Source: JABWCE01 sp964617955 (lineage in GTDB: Bacteria > Bacteroidota > Bacteroidia > NS11-12g > UBA9320). Taken from it: DNA of 49,467 nt. Positions within the stretch are counted from its first letter, which is position 1, and every line of letters starts with the position of its first letter. Where the stretch lies: assembly GCA_964617955.1 (NCBI GenBank), contig CAZTXB010000021.1, positions 1 through 49,467 on the forward strand. The letters are read 5' to 3'. Shown in pieces: positions 24,709-33,519 of the stretch. Both the position numbers and the translations under genes were made by a program. The notes beneath the pieces were generated by a model. It did no database searches. It was not told where the DNA came from and worked only from the letters and a program-made list of their open reading frames with translations.

Positions 24709-24908
24709 ATGCCACGATATTATTAAGCGGATATGGACAGACTAAATCCGATCAAACGGTTTGCAGTCAACTGTGGTGTGGACTTCGGAGCCACTGCACT
24801 CTGCCATAAAACAAAAGTACGAGGGAGGCAGATACCTTCCAAACCTAAAAACCCGCATCACCATTGCCTTAGCTGTTAGGCATAGCTGCTCGTGCTTTTC
24901 TCTCACTT

Positions 24909-25211
24909 TCATTCTTTTAATCTATTTTCAATATCCATTCTCTGATGTAAAATTCGAATTACTTCAGTTATTTCATCCTCAGCTTTCCTGTAAAAGGCGA
25001 TATGTAATTTTACTCTTGAAGCTCTATAACCCTTCCTTAATTGATTCATGTCTTTTCCACTATCGAAATGAGTTGATATATATTCAATTTCGTCTGTTAA
25101 AAGATTAAAATTTCTGTCAGCTTGTTTTAATGACCAAGTTTTCAAAGTGTAAAGCCATATTTTTTCAAGGTCTTCATTTGCCTTCTCACTTATTCTAAAA
25201 GTCTTTCTCAT
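24909..25211 (-). CDS. parE: ParE/RelE-family toxin
   Basis: The 100-residue product has the compact RelE/ParE fold: helical N-terminus (S-E-K-A-N-E-D-L-E-K-I-W-L-Y), a central Y-I-S-T-H-F-D-S-G-K-D, and strands R-A-S-R-V-K-L-H-I-A-F-Y-R and I-T-E-V-I-R-I-L-H-Q-R-M-D. This C-terminal pattern (I-L-H-x-R-M-D) is characteristic of ParE toxins, which inhibit DNA gyrase. It overlaps the antitoxin stop by ATGA, the standard antitoxin-first arrangement. Full length. Confidence 0.9.
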   Translation of the reverse strand: MRKTFRISEKANEDLEKIWLYTLKTWSLKQADRNFNLLTDEIEYISTHFDSGKDMNQLRKGYRASRVKLHIAFYRKAEDEITEVIRILHQRMDIENRLKE

Positions 25212-25450
25212 AAGTGTTTGCTATGCAAATCCTTGAGATATTTCGCGGCGTCAAAATTTTCAATCATAGGACTGTTTTCTCCTATCTCCAATTCTTCAAT
25301 GAGTTGTTTAGTTTTCTTCTCTTCTAATTCTAGTAATCGCAAAGCAGTTCTTATTACTTCACTAGCTGAGTTAAATCTACCAGAGGAAACCTCATCCTTT
25401 ATGAACTTCTCAAAATAATCACCTAATAAAATTGACGTATTTTTTGACAT
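25208..25450 (-). CDS. parD: ParD-family antitoxin
   Basis: The 80-residue product has a ribbon-helix-helix N-terminus. N-T-S-I-L-L-G-D-Y-F-E-K-F-I is the strand and helix, and G-R-F-N-S-A-S-E-V-I-R-T-A-L-R-L-L is the ParD signature. An acidic C-terminal segment wraps the toxin. It binds DNA as a dimer and represses its own operon. The probable operator (25471-25487) and promoter lie immediately upstream. Confidence 0.92.
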   Translation of the reverse strand: MSKNTSILLGDYFEKFIKDEVSSGRFNSASEVIRTALRLLELEEKKTKQLIEELEIGENSPMIENFDAAKYLKDLHSKHL

Positions 25451-25465
25451 GGTTAAATCTTTTTA

Positions 25466-25496
25466 CGAATATACCAATAGTTGGTATAAATTCAAA
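25466..25496 (-). promoter_or_regulatory. parDE promoter with operator palindrome
   Basis: On the minus strand, TTTG (complement of 25493-25496), a 19-nt spacer and TATATTCG (complement of 25466-25473) approximate the Bacteroidota promoter. A perfect 7-bp inverted repeat, ATACCAA-TAG-TTGGTAT (25471-25487), fills the spacer and overlaps the -7 box. This is where a ribbon-helix-helix repressor would block polymerase. The distance to the parD ATG is about 15 nt. Confidence 0.7.
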
Positions 25497-25599
25497 CTGT
25501 ATTTTTACAAATCTCATAAAATTAAACACAATCTTTATAAAGCAAAACAGCTAAAAAAACAAACTTCTTTAACTTGGTAGATTTTTTTTACAGTAATGC

Positions 25600-25938
25600 G
25601 TAACACCTCACTTATCAACTTATTGAGCAAGGAAATTTAGCAGTGGTTGACACTGCTTTTTCGACAGGTTACATAGCCCATGTGGGTAAAAAGACCTAAA
25701 AAGGGCCACTCTTTATTAAGCAATTCACAAAACAGAGATTCTATCCTAGACCGAAAATGTAATAACCTGGCAAAGAATGTTCAAAGGAACTTATAAGGCC
25801 GGCATTAATGGAATACATGCCTCATACAGAAAAGTTAAATGATACGAAATGGTGGTATCGCGTTACGAGAATGGCAATATAATAGAGGAATGGGTAGCTT
25901 CTGATTTGGCTTTTCAATTGATGTTAAAACAAAAATGA
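25600..25938 (+). pseudogene. Decayed SnoaL-like (ester cyclase) gene
   Basis: Translating the plus strand in two frames recovers a SnoaL/ester-cyclase protein. L-I-E-Q-G-N-L-A-V-V-D-T-A-F starts at 25619, followed by Y-I-A-H-V-G-K-K-T, a TAA stop, and K-Q-F-T-K-Q. After a frame shift come V-I-T-W-Q-R-M-F-K-G-T-Y-K (25759 onward), a TGA where a tryptophan is expected (25840-25842), Y-E-M-V-V-S-R-Y-E-N-G-N-I-I-E-E-W, and a final stop at 25936-25938. Two in-frame stops and one frameshift show it is inactive. These proteins are small alpha+beta-barrel enzymes acting on diverse small molecules. Confidence 0.65.
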
Positions 25939-25994
25939 ACCATAAGGGTCTGCCTTGTGACAAAGATGTTCATGACGGAATTTTATTTTAATTT

Positions 25995-26834
25995 ATGTTT
26001 GCGTCAATGAACCAATACGAGGAGTTTTTAAAGTTTGTGTATGAAAACGGCACCGAAAAATCAGATCGTACAGGCACCGGTACCAAGAGCTGGTTTGGTG
26101 GACAAATGCGCTTTGATTTAAAAAACTCCTTTCCGCTCATTACCACCAAAAAAGTTCATCTCAAATCCATCATTTACGAATTGCTTTGGTTTATCAAAGG
26201 GGATACCAATATTCAATATTTAAAGGACCATAACGTGAGTATATGGGATGAATGGGCCGATGAAAATGGCAACCTCGGTCCGGTTTACGGAAAGCAGTGG
26301 CGAAGCTGGCAAGGTGCCGATGGCAAAACCTATGACCAGTTGAAGGACGTCATCCATTTGTTAAAAACCAACCCCGACAGCCGCCGAATGATTATCAGTG
26401 CCTGGAATGTGGCCGATATCCCAAAAATGGCACTGGCGCCATGCCATTGCCTTTTCCAGTTTTACGTAACGCCCCCGACAGCGTCTCAAAAAGCCAATGG
26501 AATCAATGGCTCGCTTTCGTGCCAGTTGTATCAACGCAGTGCCGATCTGTTTTTGGGAGTTCCTTTTAATATAGCCAGTTATGCCCTCTTTACCCTGATG
26601 ATGGCGAGAGAATGCAACATGGTAGCTCATGAGTTTGTGCACACCTTCGGCGATGCACATATTTACAGCAACCACTACGAACAGGTTGAATTGCAGCTCA
26701 GCCGAGATCCCAAACCCTACCCTGAGATGGAACTCAACCCCGCTAAAACATCCATCTTTGATTTCGAATGGGAAGACTTTACCCTCAAAAACTACGACCC
26801 TTATCCTGGAATAAAAGCGCCGATTGCGGTGTAA
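25995..26834 (+). CDS. thyA: Thymidylate synthase
   Basis: The 279-residue enzyme converts dUMP to dTMP with methylene-tetrahydrofolate, in the cytoplasm. Hallmarks are R-T-G-T-G-T near 25-30 (phosphate-binding arginine loop), L-I-T-T-K-K-V-H, and catalytic C150 in A-P-C-H-C-L-F-Q-F. The P-D-S-R-R-M-I-I-S-A-W-N block, the Q-R-S-A-D-L-F-L-G-V-P-F-N dUMP-binding block and the H-I-Y-S-N-H motif near the C-terminus are also present. An alternative ATG at 26007 (M-N-Q-Y-E-E-F-L) matches the usual family N-terminus better and would give 275 residues. It converges with the FAD oxidoreductase gene. A window with thyA and no folA beside it is unremarkable. Confidence 0.97.
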   Translation: MFASMNQYEEFLKFVYENGTEKSDRTGTGTKSWFGGQMRFDLKNSFPLITTKKVHLKSIIYELLWFIKGDTNIQYLKDHNVSIWDEWADENGNLGPVYGKQWRSWQGADGKTYDQLKDVIHLLKTNPDSRRMIISAWNVADIPKMALAPCHCLFQFYVTPPTASQKANGINGSLSCQLYQRSADLFLGVPFNIASYALFTLMMARECNMVAHEFVHTFGDAHIYSNHYEQVELQLSRDPKPYPEMELNPAKTSIFDFEWEDFTLKNYDPYPGIKAPIAV

Positions 26835-26992
26835 GGTTACTCTAATTTTTTACTTCTGTTCCGGTCAGCCAATTTTTGAGAAATCCATTTGCTTTGAAAA
26901 CCTTTAGTGCAAATAATTTTTGAAGGCACTTTGAACGCTTTTTGTAGAACTCATTTTTAGTAAAAAGATGAAATTTCCTGAAGCTCAAATCT

Positions 26993-28393
26993 TTACTTTC
27001 CCCACATGGCATTGGCCACAGCAGGAAAATCTACAGTAGTTTCAGGAACGCCAAGCGCAAGACGGTTAATCAATTCCACCCCCTGCATCAAACTGTGATC
27101 CTGGTTGCTCACCTCATATTTCCAGGCTCCAAATCGTCCGCGACTGTAAATATTTTTACTTTCTAACCAAGGATGTAGCGGTTTCAACAGGACATCCCTG
27201 TTAACGGATGGCGTAGGATACCCGTATTCGTAACTCACCATAAATTCAGAAACCACATCCCCTTCGTTTTCAATCAATCCATCTTCCACCATGGCCTTGA
27301 TGGTGTTTTTTATTAAACTTTCCCTATCCACAGGCTTTTCTGCCGATTCGCTTGTTTCGGCCATCAGGCTCCAATGGGTGTTAATATCCGGCACGTTGTT
27401 GGGACTGTAGTTCGAAAAGACGGTGATTCGATAATAAGGGCTATTTGCCTCCGGAAAGTACATCCAACACTTGGTAGCCAGTTCAGGTTTTGGTTTTCCC
27501 TTTAGCCCGATTCCAACGATATTGGTTCGTGAATGCTTGAGTTGACCCGACGATTCAATTAAACTTTGAGGAGCCTTGTCAATGGTTTTAAACAAAATAT
27601 CAAGCGGCATGGTATTGATTAAGTACTGATACTGCAAGGTTTCTCCGCTTTTTAAAAACACTGATTTTGAGTCTGCATCAATTTTAACCACTTCGGTATT
27701 CAGCGCAAAATATTCCGAACCAATCAATTTTTCGCCAACGGTTTTCCAAATTGCGCCCGTACCTCCGTGTTTAGGGAATTGAAATGTATTGTTTGGTCCC
27801 CAACTCAAATCGTCCTTTTCAAATATTATATTTTCGGTTACCCTCTGCAAATCGGTGACTGCCACACGCTCACCTATCCAGTTGTAAGCCATATCTTTTG
27901 GTGGATAGGCCCAAACTTTAAAATTATAAGGCAACATAAATTCTTCCGCAATGCCTTCGCCAAAGGTGGCGTGAATCCACTCTTCAAAATTTTCCGGTTT
28001 TTTGTGTATCGGGTTTTGGTAATTATGAATGATGCCTTTCAGGCATTTCCACATGCTTTCCTTTGGTAAAAAACGGATGTTGTTCTGGAAAGGATAAGGT
28101 ACAAAACGGTTTTTCATCCAAACCCAACTTTCGCGTTGATGGGTAAGCCAGCCATCCTCGCCCAAAGCCTCTTGCATCAATTTATCGAAATAACTGTAAT
28201 GCGAAAACTGAACGTGGCCGCCGACATCCCAGGTAAACCCTTTTGAATCCACAAAACTGGTGGCCAGCCCTCCTATGTAATCCTCCTTTTCAACAATATG
28301 AAAATCGGTAATTCCCAATTCCAACAGTCGGTATGCAGCCCCAAGCCCTGTTGGCCCGGAGCCAATAATTAAATATTTTAAGTGTTTTGGCAT
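26993..28393 (-). CDS. FAD-dependent oxidoreductase (protoporphyrinogen oxidase/UDP-galactopyranose mutase-like)
   Basis: This 466-residue flavoprotein starts with a Rossmann FAD-binding motif, I-I-G-S-G-P-T-G-L-G-A-A, and the E-K-E-D-Y-I-G-G-L-A segment that closes the dinucleotide site. The next block, D-V-G-G-H-V-Q-F, is typical of the amine oxidase/UGM superfamily. The C-terminal G-R-F-G-A-W-K-Y-E-V-S-N-Q-D-H-S block is a UDP-galactopyranose mutase-like flavin contact, so a role in sugar nucleotide or surface polysaccharide synthesis is more likely than haem synthesis. No signal peptide, so cytoplasmic. Monocistronic, convergent with thyA. Confidence 0.82.
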   Translation of the reverse strand: MPKHLKYLIIGSGPTGLGAAYRLLELGITDFHIVEKEDYIGGLATSFVDSKGFTWDVGGHVQFSHYSYFDKLMQEALGEDGWLTHQRESWVWMKNRFVPYPFQNNIRFLPKESMWKCLKGIIHNYQNPIHKKPENFEEWIHATFGEGIAEEFMLPYNFKVWAYPPKDMAYNWIGERVAVTDLQRVTENIIFEKDDLSWGPNNTFQFPKHGGTGAIWKTVGEKLIGSEYFALNTEVVKIDADSKSVFLKSGETLQYQYLINTMPLDILFKTIDKAPQSLIESSGQLKHSRTNIVGIGLKGKPKPELATKCWMYFPEANSPYYRITVFSNYSPNNVPDINTHWSLMAETSESAEKPVDRESLIKNTIKAMVEDGLIENEGDVVSEFMVSYEYGYPTPSVNRDVLLKPLHPWLESKNIYSRGRFGAWKYEVSNQDHSLMQGVELINRLALGVPETTVDFPAVANAMWGK

Positions 28394-28720
28394 TTTTATT
28401 TTAGAATCTGCAAACCAACAGCATTAGTTTGAATTATAGGATATAAAAACATCATTATTTTTGAAATTACTTAAAAAAAATGACTGGAAAGTGCTTTCTG
28501 AAAATATATTCAGCGCCCTACTCCCCCGTTCCATTTTCGCTTTCGAATAATTTCAACGCTTACACAAATGGCATTCCCTTAATTTTTAAAGTGTAGTCAA
28601 GTTACCGGCTATGGATGACATTTTTAAATTTTATCGTTTTTTAAAAACAAAACCTATAAATAATCTTAAAAGTTCTTACCATTGTTGCTGCTTTTACACC
28701 TTACACCTCCCATTTGCCAA
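28394..28720. other. 327-bp divergent intergenic region, nothing clearly recognised
   Basis: Promoters for the minus-strand oxidoreductase and the plus-strand propeller operon must lie here. TACCATTG at 28678-28685 is a one-mismatch -7 box for the latter. No repeat or RNA gene is evident. Confidence 0.4.
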
Positions 28721-30355
28721 ATGACTCTTTTTATCAATAAAAAACCGCTCAGTTTCTCAATTCTGCATTCCAAAGTAATGTTATCAGGCTTGCTCGTTTT
28801 GCTAAGCAAGGTGCTCTGTGCACAATACCCCATGGTAACCATCGACAACAAAACCTATGCTCCTAATGAACCCTCGATCTATATTAATCCAGTTAACCCA
28901 TCCCAAATTGTAGCCGGAAGCAATATTCATAACCTTTACGTTTCGTCCGATACAGGCAAAACATGGAGCTTGAAAAAGCTTCGTTCCAGCCTTGGCGTTT
29001 ATGGCGACCCTGTGATTTATGCTGACGAATATGGCAATTTTTATTTTTGTCATCTCTCAGGAACCAAAACAAAAAAATACCCCGATTGGATCGACCGCAT
29101 TGTGGTGCAAAAAAGCGGTGACGGGGGCTTGACTTTTAACGATGGCAGCTTTGCAGGTTTTAACGGGGATAGAGAACAGGATAAGCACTGGATTGTGAAG
29201 GACCAACACAGCCGACTGCACAAGGATAATATCTATTTAACCTGGACAGAATTCGACGATTATGAGAGCAAAAAGCCTAGCGATCATTCCCGCATTCGCT
29301 TTGCACGTTCGGTAAACGGGACAGAGAGTTTTGAGGAGGCTATCACCATCAGCGACACGGTCGGCGACTGTCTTGACGGCGACAATACCCTTGAAGGGGC
29401 CACCCCGGCCATTGGGCCAAATGGAGAAGTATATGTGGCTTGGTCGGGCTATGGAAAAATTTATTTTGACAAATCGCTTGATGGAGGCCTAACCTGGGGT
29501 AAAGATAAGGTGATAGCGCAACAGGAAGAGGGATGGGCCCTCGAATACGAGCAACTTTATCGCTGCAACGGTTTGCCCTTTTTGGTGACCGACCATTCCA
29601 GGGGAAAATACAAAAACCGACTTTACCTCATATGGGGTGAAACTACCAAAACCAATGGAGGCGAAATAAGACTTAAATATTCCGACGATGGTGGCGAATC
29701 CTGGAGCAATACCATTTCAGTAAATAATGAACATGAAGGCGATCAGTTTTTACCTCATATCGCCATCGACGAAACGGATGGCATGGTTTACGTGGTTTAT
29801 TACGACCGCAGTGAGTCACCCTCTAACTTATTGATGAATGTAAATGTAGCCTACAGCGACAATGGAGGAGAGTCGTTTGTAAACAAGCGCATCACCCCCC
29901 AGCCTTTCTTTCCGCCGGGAAAGGATGTTTTTTTTGGCGATTACAATGGCATTTCAGCCAGCCACGGAATTGTAAGACCCATATGGACAGGCTCAGATGA
30001 AAGTATTCCAGGCAACTTGAATATACAAACTGCCTTGCTCACCAAAGAACTGCTCACTTTACATAAGCAAATAACAAAGGATACCCTGATGTATAAATTG
30101 TATCAAAACAGTGAGGGAAACTTGTTTTTGCTCTACTCCTCCGTGAAGGCAGACTGTAAAATAAAGATGAAAGTAAAAAAGAGAGGAACCTCCCTGTTTT
30201 CAAAATCCTATAAAAAGACCATTGTGCTTGGCAAGGAAAACGGGAAAACCGAAATCGCAGTGCAAGGGAAAAAGGGGCGTTTTGTTGAAGTTACCTTGGA
30301 GGTGAATGGGGCGGTTACCAAGCTCAGATATAAAAACCACATGTTGCCATTATGA
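28721..30355 (+). CDS. Secreted Asp-box (BNR) beta-propeller protein, sialidase-fold
   Basis: From the ATG at 28721 the protein is 544 residues. A signal peptide follows a somewhat long basic n-region, so the ATG at 28778 is possible; the frame also extends upstream to a TTG at 28682. At least five Asp-box motifs (S-x-D-x-G-x-T/S-W/F) are visible: S-S-D-T-G-K-T-W, S-G-D-G-G-L-T-F, S-L-D-G-G-L-T-W, S-D-D-G-G-E-S-W, S-D-N-G-G-E-S-F. These define a six-bladed sialidase/neuraminidase-type propeller. The catalytic arginine triad cannot be confirmed by eye, so it may be an enzyme or only a binding propeller. The C-terminal 100 residues are a separate beta domain without a clear T9SS motif. First gene of a three-gene operon; its stop overlaps the barrel start (ATGA). 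Confidence 0.8.
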   Translation: MTLFINKKPLSFSILHSKVMLSGLLVLLSKVLCAQYPMVTIDNKTYAPNEPSIYINPVNPSQIVAGSNIHNLYVSSDTGKTWSLKKLRSSLGVYGDPVIYADEYGNFYFCHLSGTKTKKYPDWIDRIVVQKSGDGGLTFNDGSFAGFNGDREQDKHWIVKDQHSRLHKDNIYLTWTEFDDYESKKPSDHSRIRFARSVNGTESFEEAITISDTVGDCLDGDNTLEGATPAIGPNGEVYVAWSGYGKIYFDKSLDGGLTWGKDKVIAQQEEGWALEYEQLYRCNGLPFLVTDHSRGKYKNRLYLIWGETTKTNGGEIRLKYSDDGGESWSNTISVNNEHEGDQFLPHIAIDETDGMVYVVYYDRSESPSNLLMNVNVAYSDNGGESFVNKRITPQPFFPPGKDVFFGDYNGISASHGIVRPIWTGSDESIPGNLNIQTALLTKELLTLHKQITKDTLMYKLYQNSEGNLFLLYSSVKADCKIKMKVKKRGTSLFSKSYKKTIVLGKENGKTEIAVQGKKGRFVEVTLEVNGAVTKLRYKNHMLPL

Positions 30356-31005
30356 TTTATAACCTTTTTCCTTCCTCATCGATACAAAAAACGTGTTTGG
30401 CCTTGCTCCTAAGCTGGCCGGTAATGCTCATGGCGGTTAATCCCCTGGACAAGCTCGGAAAAAAACTGAAGGCCAACTCCTTCGATTTTTCTCTTTATAC
30501 CAATCAGACCTATTTTCCATTTAAGGGCATTGGCAATGTTTTTCAAGCCAGGTATCACCCAGGATTTGATGTCGGGTTTACCCGTAATATTAAAGAAAAA
30601 AAACGCAGTACAACCTACTATGATGTAAGGTTTGGCGTTTTTAATCACCGTTATGTGCAAACAGGCATCCCCCTTTATGGCAATATCGGCATAAGGTTGA
30701 ATTTGCCTGCAAAGTTTTTTCTAGCCGGAGAATTTGGGCTGGGCTACCTGCATTCCATCAAACATCAAACTACCTTTAAACCGGATGGTGATGGAGGGTA
30801 TAAAAAAGTATTAAATCTTGGGAGAGCCCAACTCATGATTGGACTTGGGCTTAAAGCAGGACGAGAATGGAGCTTAAAAAACTATTCGGGTCGGCTCTTT
30901 CTTTCCTATCAACCCTGGTTTCAAATGCCTTTTATCAAGTCATATGTGCCAATGTTGCCCAATAATGCAGTACACCTCGGGATAAACCTTAATTTAAAAA
31001 AATGA
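30352..31005 (+). CDS. Small outer-membrane beta-barrel protein, paralogue of the protein at 18898
   Basis: A 217-residue protein with a signal sequence (ending near L-M-A-V-N) and amphipathic strands. These are Y-H-P-G-F-D-V-G-F, Y-D-V-R-F-G-V-F-N-H-R-Y, G-N-I-G-I-R-L-N-L, L-A-G-E-F-G-L-G-Y and a C-terminal V-H-L-G-I-N-L-N-L-K-K. The order and content of these strands match the 18898-19614 protein, including a polar loop with D-G-D-G-G-Y-K-K-V (E-D-G-E-V-E-K-V in the paralogue). It overlaps both neighbours by 4 bp, so all three genes should be translated from one message. The function is unknown; partnership with the downstream lipoprotein hydrolase is suggested by the recurring gene order. 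Confidence 0.72.
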   Translation: MIYNLFPSSSIQKTCLALLLSWPVMLMAVNPLDKLGKKLKANSFDFSLYTNQTYFPFKGIGNVFQARYHPGFDVGFTRNIKEKKRSTTYYDVRFGVFNHRYVQTGIPLYGNIGIRLNLPAKFFLAGEFGLGYLHSIKHQTTFKPDGDGGYKKVLNLGRAQLMIGLGLKAGREWSLKNYSGRLFLSYQPWFQMPFIKSYVPMLPNNAVHLGINLNLKK

Positions 31006-32186
31006 TGAAGCGTTCTCTTTTCCTCTCGTGTTTCCTGGTACTCGGATGGATTGGCTGCAAAAAGGCCGAAGTAGGCAAAACAGCCGATTGTAATGACCCC
31101 GGAAATCCAAATCCACTGCATCCAAAAGCTGCGGTTATGCAGGGCATCATCGATAAATATGTTAAAAAAGGATTGCCGGGCATCTCGCTTATGATTACCA
31201 ATGGTGATGGCTCCTGGCTTGGAACCGGTGGATACAGCTCGCTGGAAGATAAGGTGAAATACAAGCCCTGTCACGTGGCTAAAGTAGCAAGTATTACTAA
31301 ATTTATGGTAGGGACTTTGGTGTTTAAACTGATAGAGGACTCCACAGTGTCAGGCCTCTCCTATCGTGATTTGGATCAGCCGATTAGCCATTGGCTAGAC
31401 CATGAGGTTTTGAAAAAAATAGAAAATGGTATGCAGGCCACCTTGAGGCAATGCCTCAACCACTCCACTGGAATTTATGATTTAATTCTCGATAGTGACT
31501 TTTACCTCGGCGTATTAAATGACCCCAATAAACACTGGACGCAGGATGAGCTGTTAAAATATATTTACGGCAAACCATCCAATTTCAAACCCGGCGACAC
31601 GGCCATTTACTCCAACACCAATACCCTGTTGGTGAGCATGGTTATAGAAAAAGCCAGCGGCCAAACCCATGAAAAACTGTTGCGCGAAAAAATATGGACG
31701 CCCCTGGGAATGTTCGACACTTACTACCAGGGCCGTGAAAATTTACCGGATTACGTGGCTCAAGGATACTATGATTTATACAACAAAAAACAACTCACCA
31801 ACGTGAGCAATATTATACCGGGAAGTGGCAATGGCTTTGGGGGCGTTTTTTCAACAGTTTACGATTTGCAAAAATTTATAGAAGGTGTACTGATTAAGAA
31901 AACCGTGCTATCCGAGAAGTCGTTAGCCTATATGATGCAGTTTGGGCCGGCCGACGGCATCAACAATTATGGCCTTGGCATCATGAAAAAATTTAACGAT
32001 CGCGGACTCCATTTCGGACTTGGTCACTCAGGTCGCGACTTAGGGTATAGCGCCGACTTATTCTATTTTCCCGAGAAAAAATTTATAACCAATTTTTTCG
32101 TGAATTATGGCACCGACTCCGAAAGTTTTTTAAAGCAAGTTTTCATAGATTTTGAAAACGAGGTGATGGCCGAAATGCTGCTATAA
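31002..32186 (+). CDS. Lipoprotein serine hydrolase of the beta-lactamase/class C fold
   Basis: The 394-residue product carries a lipoprotein signal with lipobox G-W-I-G-C19-K-K. A class C beta-lactamase-like serine hydrolase domain follows. The S-x-x-K motif is S97-I-T-K100 in V-A-K-V-A-S-I-T-K. The Y-x-N motif is Y203-S-N205, and an H-S-G motif lies near the end (L-G-H-S-G-R-D-L-G), as in D-aminopeptidases and esterases of this fold. Members cleave D-amino peptides, esters or peptidoglycan stems; antibiotic resistance is not implied. It overlaps the barrel gene by ATGA. It parallels the unrelated lipoprotein alpha/beta hydrolase at 19611, which also follows a barrel of the same family. Confidence 0.9.
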   Translation: MMKRSLFLSCFLVLGWIGCKKAEVGKTADCNDPGNPNPLHPKAAVMQGIIDKYVKKGLPGISLMITNGDGSWLGTGGYSSLEDKVKYKPCHVAKVASITKFMVGTLVFKLIEDSTVSGLSYRDLDQPISHWLDHEVLKKIENGMQATLRQCLNHSTGIYDLILDSDFYLGVLNDPNKHWTQDELLKYIYGKPSNFKPGDTAIYSNTNTLLVSMVIEKASGQTHEKLLREKIWTPLGMFDTYYQGRENLPDYVAQGYYDLYNKKQLTNVSNIIPGSGNGFGGVFSTVYDLQKFIEGVLIKKTVLSEKSLAYMMQFGPADGINNYGLGIMKKFNDRGLHFGLGHSGRDLGYSADLFYFPEKKFITNFFVNYGTDSESFLKQVFIDFENEVMAEMLL

Positions 32187-32232
32187 GAGAGCAATAAATA
32201 AATGAATAACCTGGAGCCTCTATACCCCCTGA

Positions 32233-33519
32233 CTACTTCGTCAACATCCACTTTAGCAATTGCCTGTAGGTAGGTTTTTTGCCCACCATCAAAATGCCTA
32301 TTTTGTAAATTCTTCCGGCCAACCATGTAAATAAAATAAAAGTTAATACCAAACAAACCATGGAAGCGATAAGCTCCCCAACAGGAGGATTAAAAGGCAG
32401 CCTTACCATCATGATGATAGGTGACGTTAACGGAAAAATGGACATGAAGGTAGCTACCGAACCATTGGGGTCGGAGGCCAATATTGAAAAACTTGTGGCA
32501 AAGCTGATGATGAGAGGAAGGGTTACCGGCATCATAAATTGTTGAGTGTCGGATTCGCTGTCTACAGCTGAGCCAATGGCTGCAAACATTGAACTGTACA
32601 ACAGGTATCCAAACAAAAAATAAAAAAGAAAAACTATAAAATAGTATCCCAAATCCAAATTGAGAAAAGCATCGACAATGCGGCTGACACCGGAACTTTG
32701 ATCTGCGCTCATTTGCGACATTTCTCCTGAAATGTCACCCATGTTCCCTGCAAAAAGTAAGGACACGATGCCAACCAAAGAAGCGCTGAGCACGATCCAT
32801 ATCAAAAATTGTGTTAAGCCTACCATGGCTATGCCTAAAATTTTACCCATCATGAGTTGAAAGGGTTTAACCGACGATACGATGATTTCGACAATCCTAT
32901 TCATTTTCTCCTCCATCACCCCTCTCATGACCTGCACCCCATAAAGAAAAATGAAAATATAAATGATAACTGCAAAGGCAGCCCCTAAGCCAAAGTTTAA
33001 CTCCGCACTGGAATCTATGCTTTGACCTGTCACACTAATTTCCTGACTTTTTATGCTTACATCAACCTTTAGACTGTCTAAAAACGATTGGCGCAAACCC
33101 TGTTGCATAAGCTTCTGATTTTTTCCGGTTTGCTCAACTGCCGATGCCAGCCTGCTTTTCATTTCAAGGGTCGGCGTACTTTCCGATTTAAACAACAACT
33201 CGTTCTTTTGGTTAAGTGAAAAGTTTGCAGGTATAATTAAATAGCCATCGGGGTGAGCTTGTCGTGCAGTTTGCTCGCTGTAGAAGTAAACAAATTCAAC
33301 TTTCGACGGCTTTTCGAGCTTGTTGAGAAACAATCCACTTAGGTCAATCACCGCAATGGTTTTTGTTTTTTCACCCATTTTTTGATTCACTGCCAAACCA
33401 ATAATGATTCCATAAAAAACCGCGATGAGCAGTGGACCGAGAATGGTCATCACAATAAACGATTTCTTTTTAACGCGACTTAAGTATTCGCGGCGTGTAA
33501 TGAGCCAAATTTTATGCAT
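32233..33519 (-). CDS. ABC-2 type transporter permease (NatB-like)
   Basis: The 428-residue permease has one N-terminal membrane helix. A large extracytoplasmic domain (about 40-190) contains the conserved A-V-I-D-L-S-G segment. Five or six C-terminal helices form the ABC-2 membrane domain, including M-E-E-K-M-N-R-I-V-E-I-I, the family signature. NatB-type permeases pair with a NatA-type ATPase for export of Na+ or of small molecules; the substrate is not defined. Its start overlaps the ATPase stop by 8 bp on the minus strand, indicating a two-gene operon. Confidence 0.88.
   Translation of the reverse strand: MHKIWLITRREYLSRVKKKSFIVMTILGPLLIAVFYGIIIGLAVNQKMGEKTKTIAVIDLSGLFLNKLEKPSKVEFVYFYSEQTARQAHPDGYLIIPANFSLNQKNELLFKSESTPTLEMKSRLASAVEQTGKNQKLMQQGLRQSFLDSLKVDVSIKSQEISVTGQSIDSSAELNFGLGAAFAVIIYIFIFLYGVQVMRGVMEEKMNRIVEIIVSSVKPFQLMMGKILGIAMVGLTQFLIWIVLSASLVGIVSLLFAGNMGDISGEMSQMSADQSSGVSRIVDAFLNLDLGYYFIVFLFYFLFGYLLYSSMFAAIGSAVDSESDTQQFMMPVTLPLIISFATSFSILASDPNGSVATFMSIFPLTSPIIMMVRLPFNPPVGELIASMVCLVLTFILFTWLAGRIYKIGILMVGKKPTYRQLLKWMLTK

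Noticed and set aside
24761..25108. 115-codon plus-strand frame overlapping the ParE gene
   Set aside because: Its second half is antisense to a well-supported toxin gene, and the product resembles nothing.
31002..32186. Antibiotic-resistance beta-lactamase
   Set aside because: The S-x-x-K, Y-S-N and H-S-G motifs define the fold, but the lipoprotein signal and operon context fit a peptidase/esterase. No resistance can be inferred.
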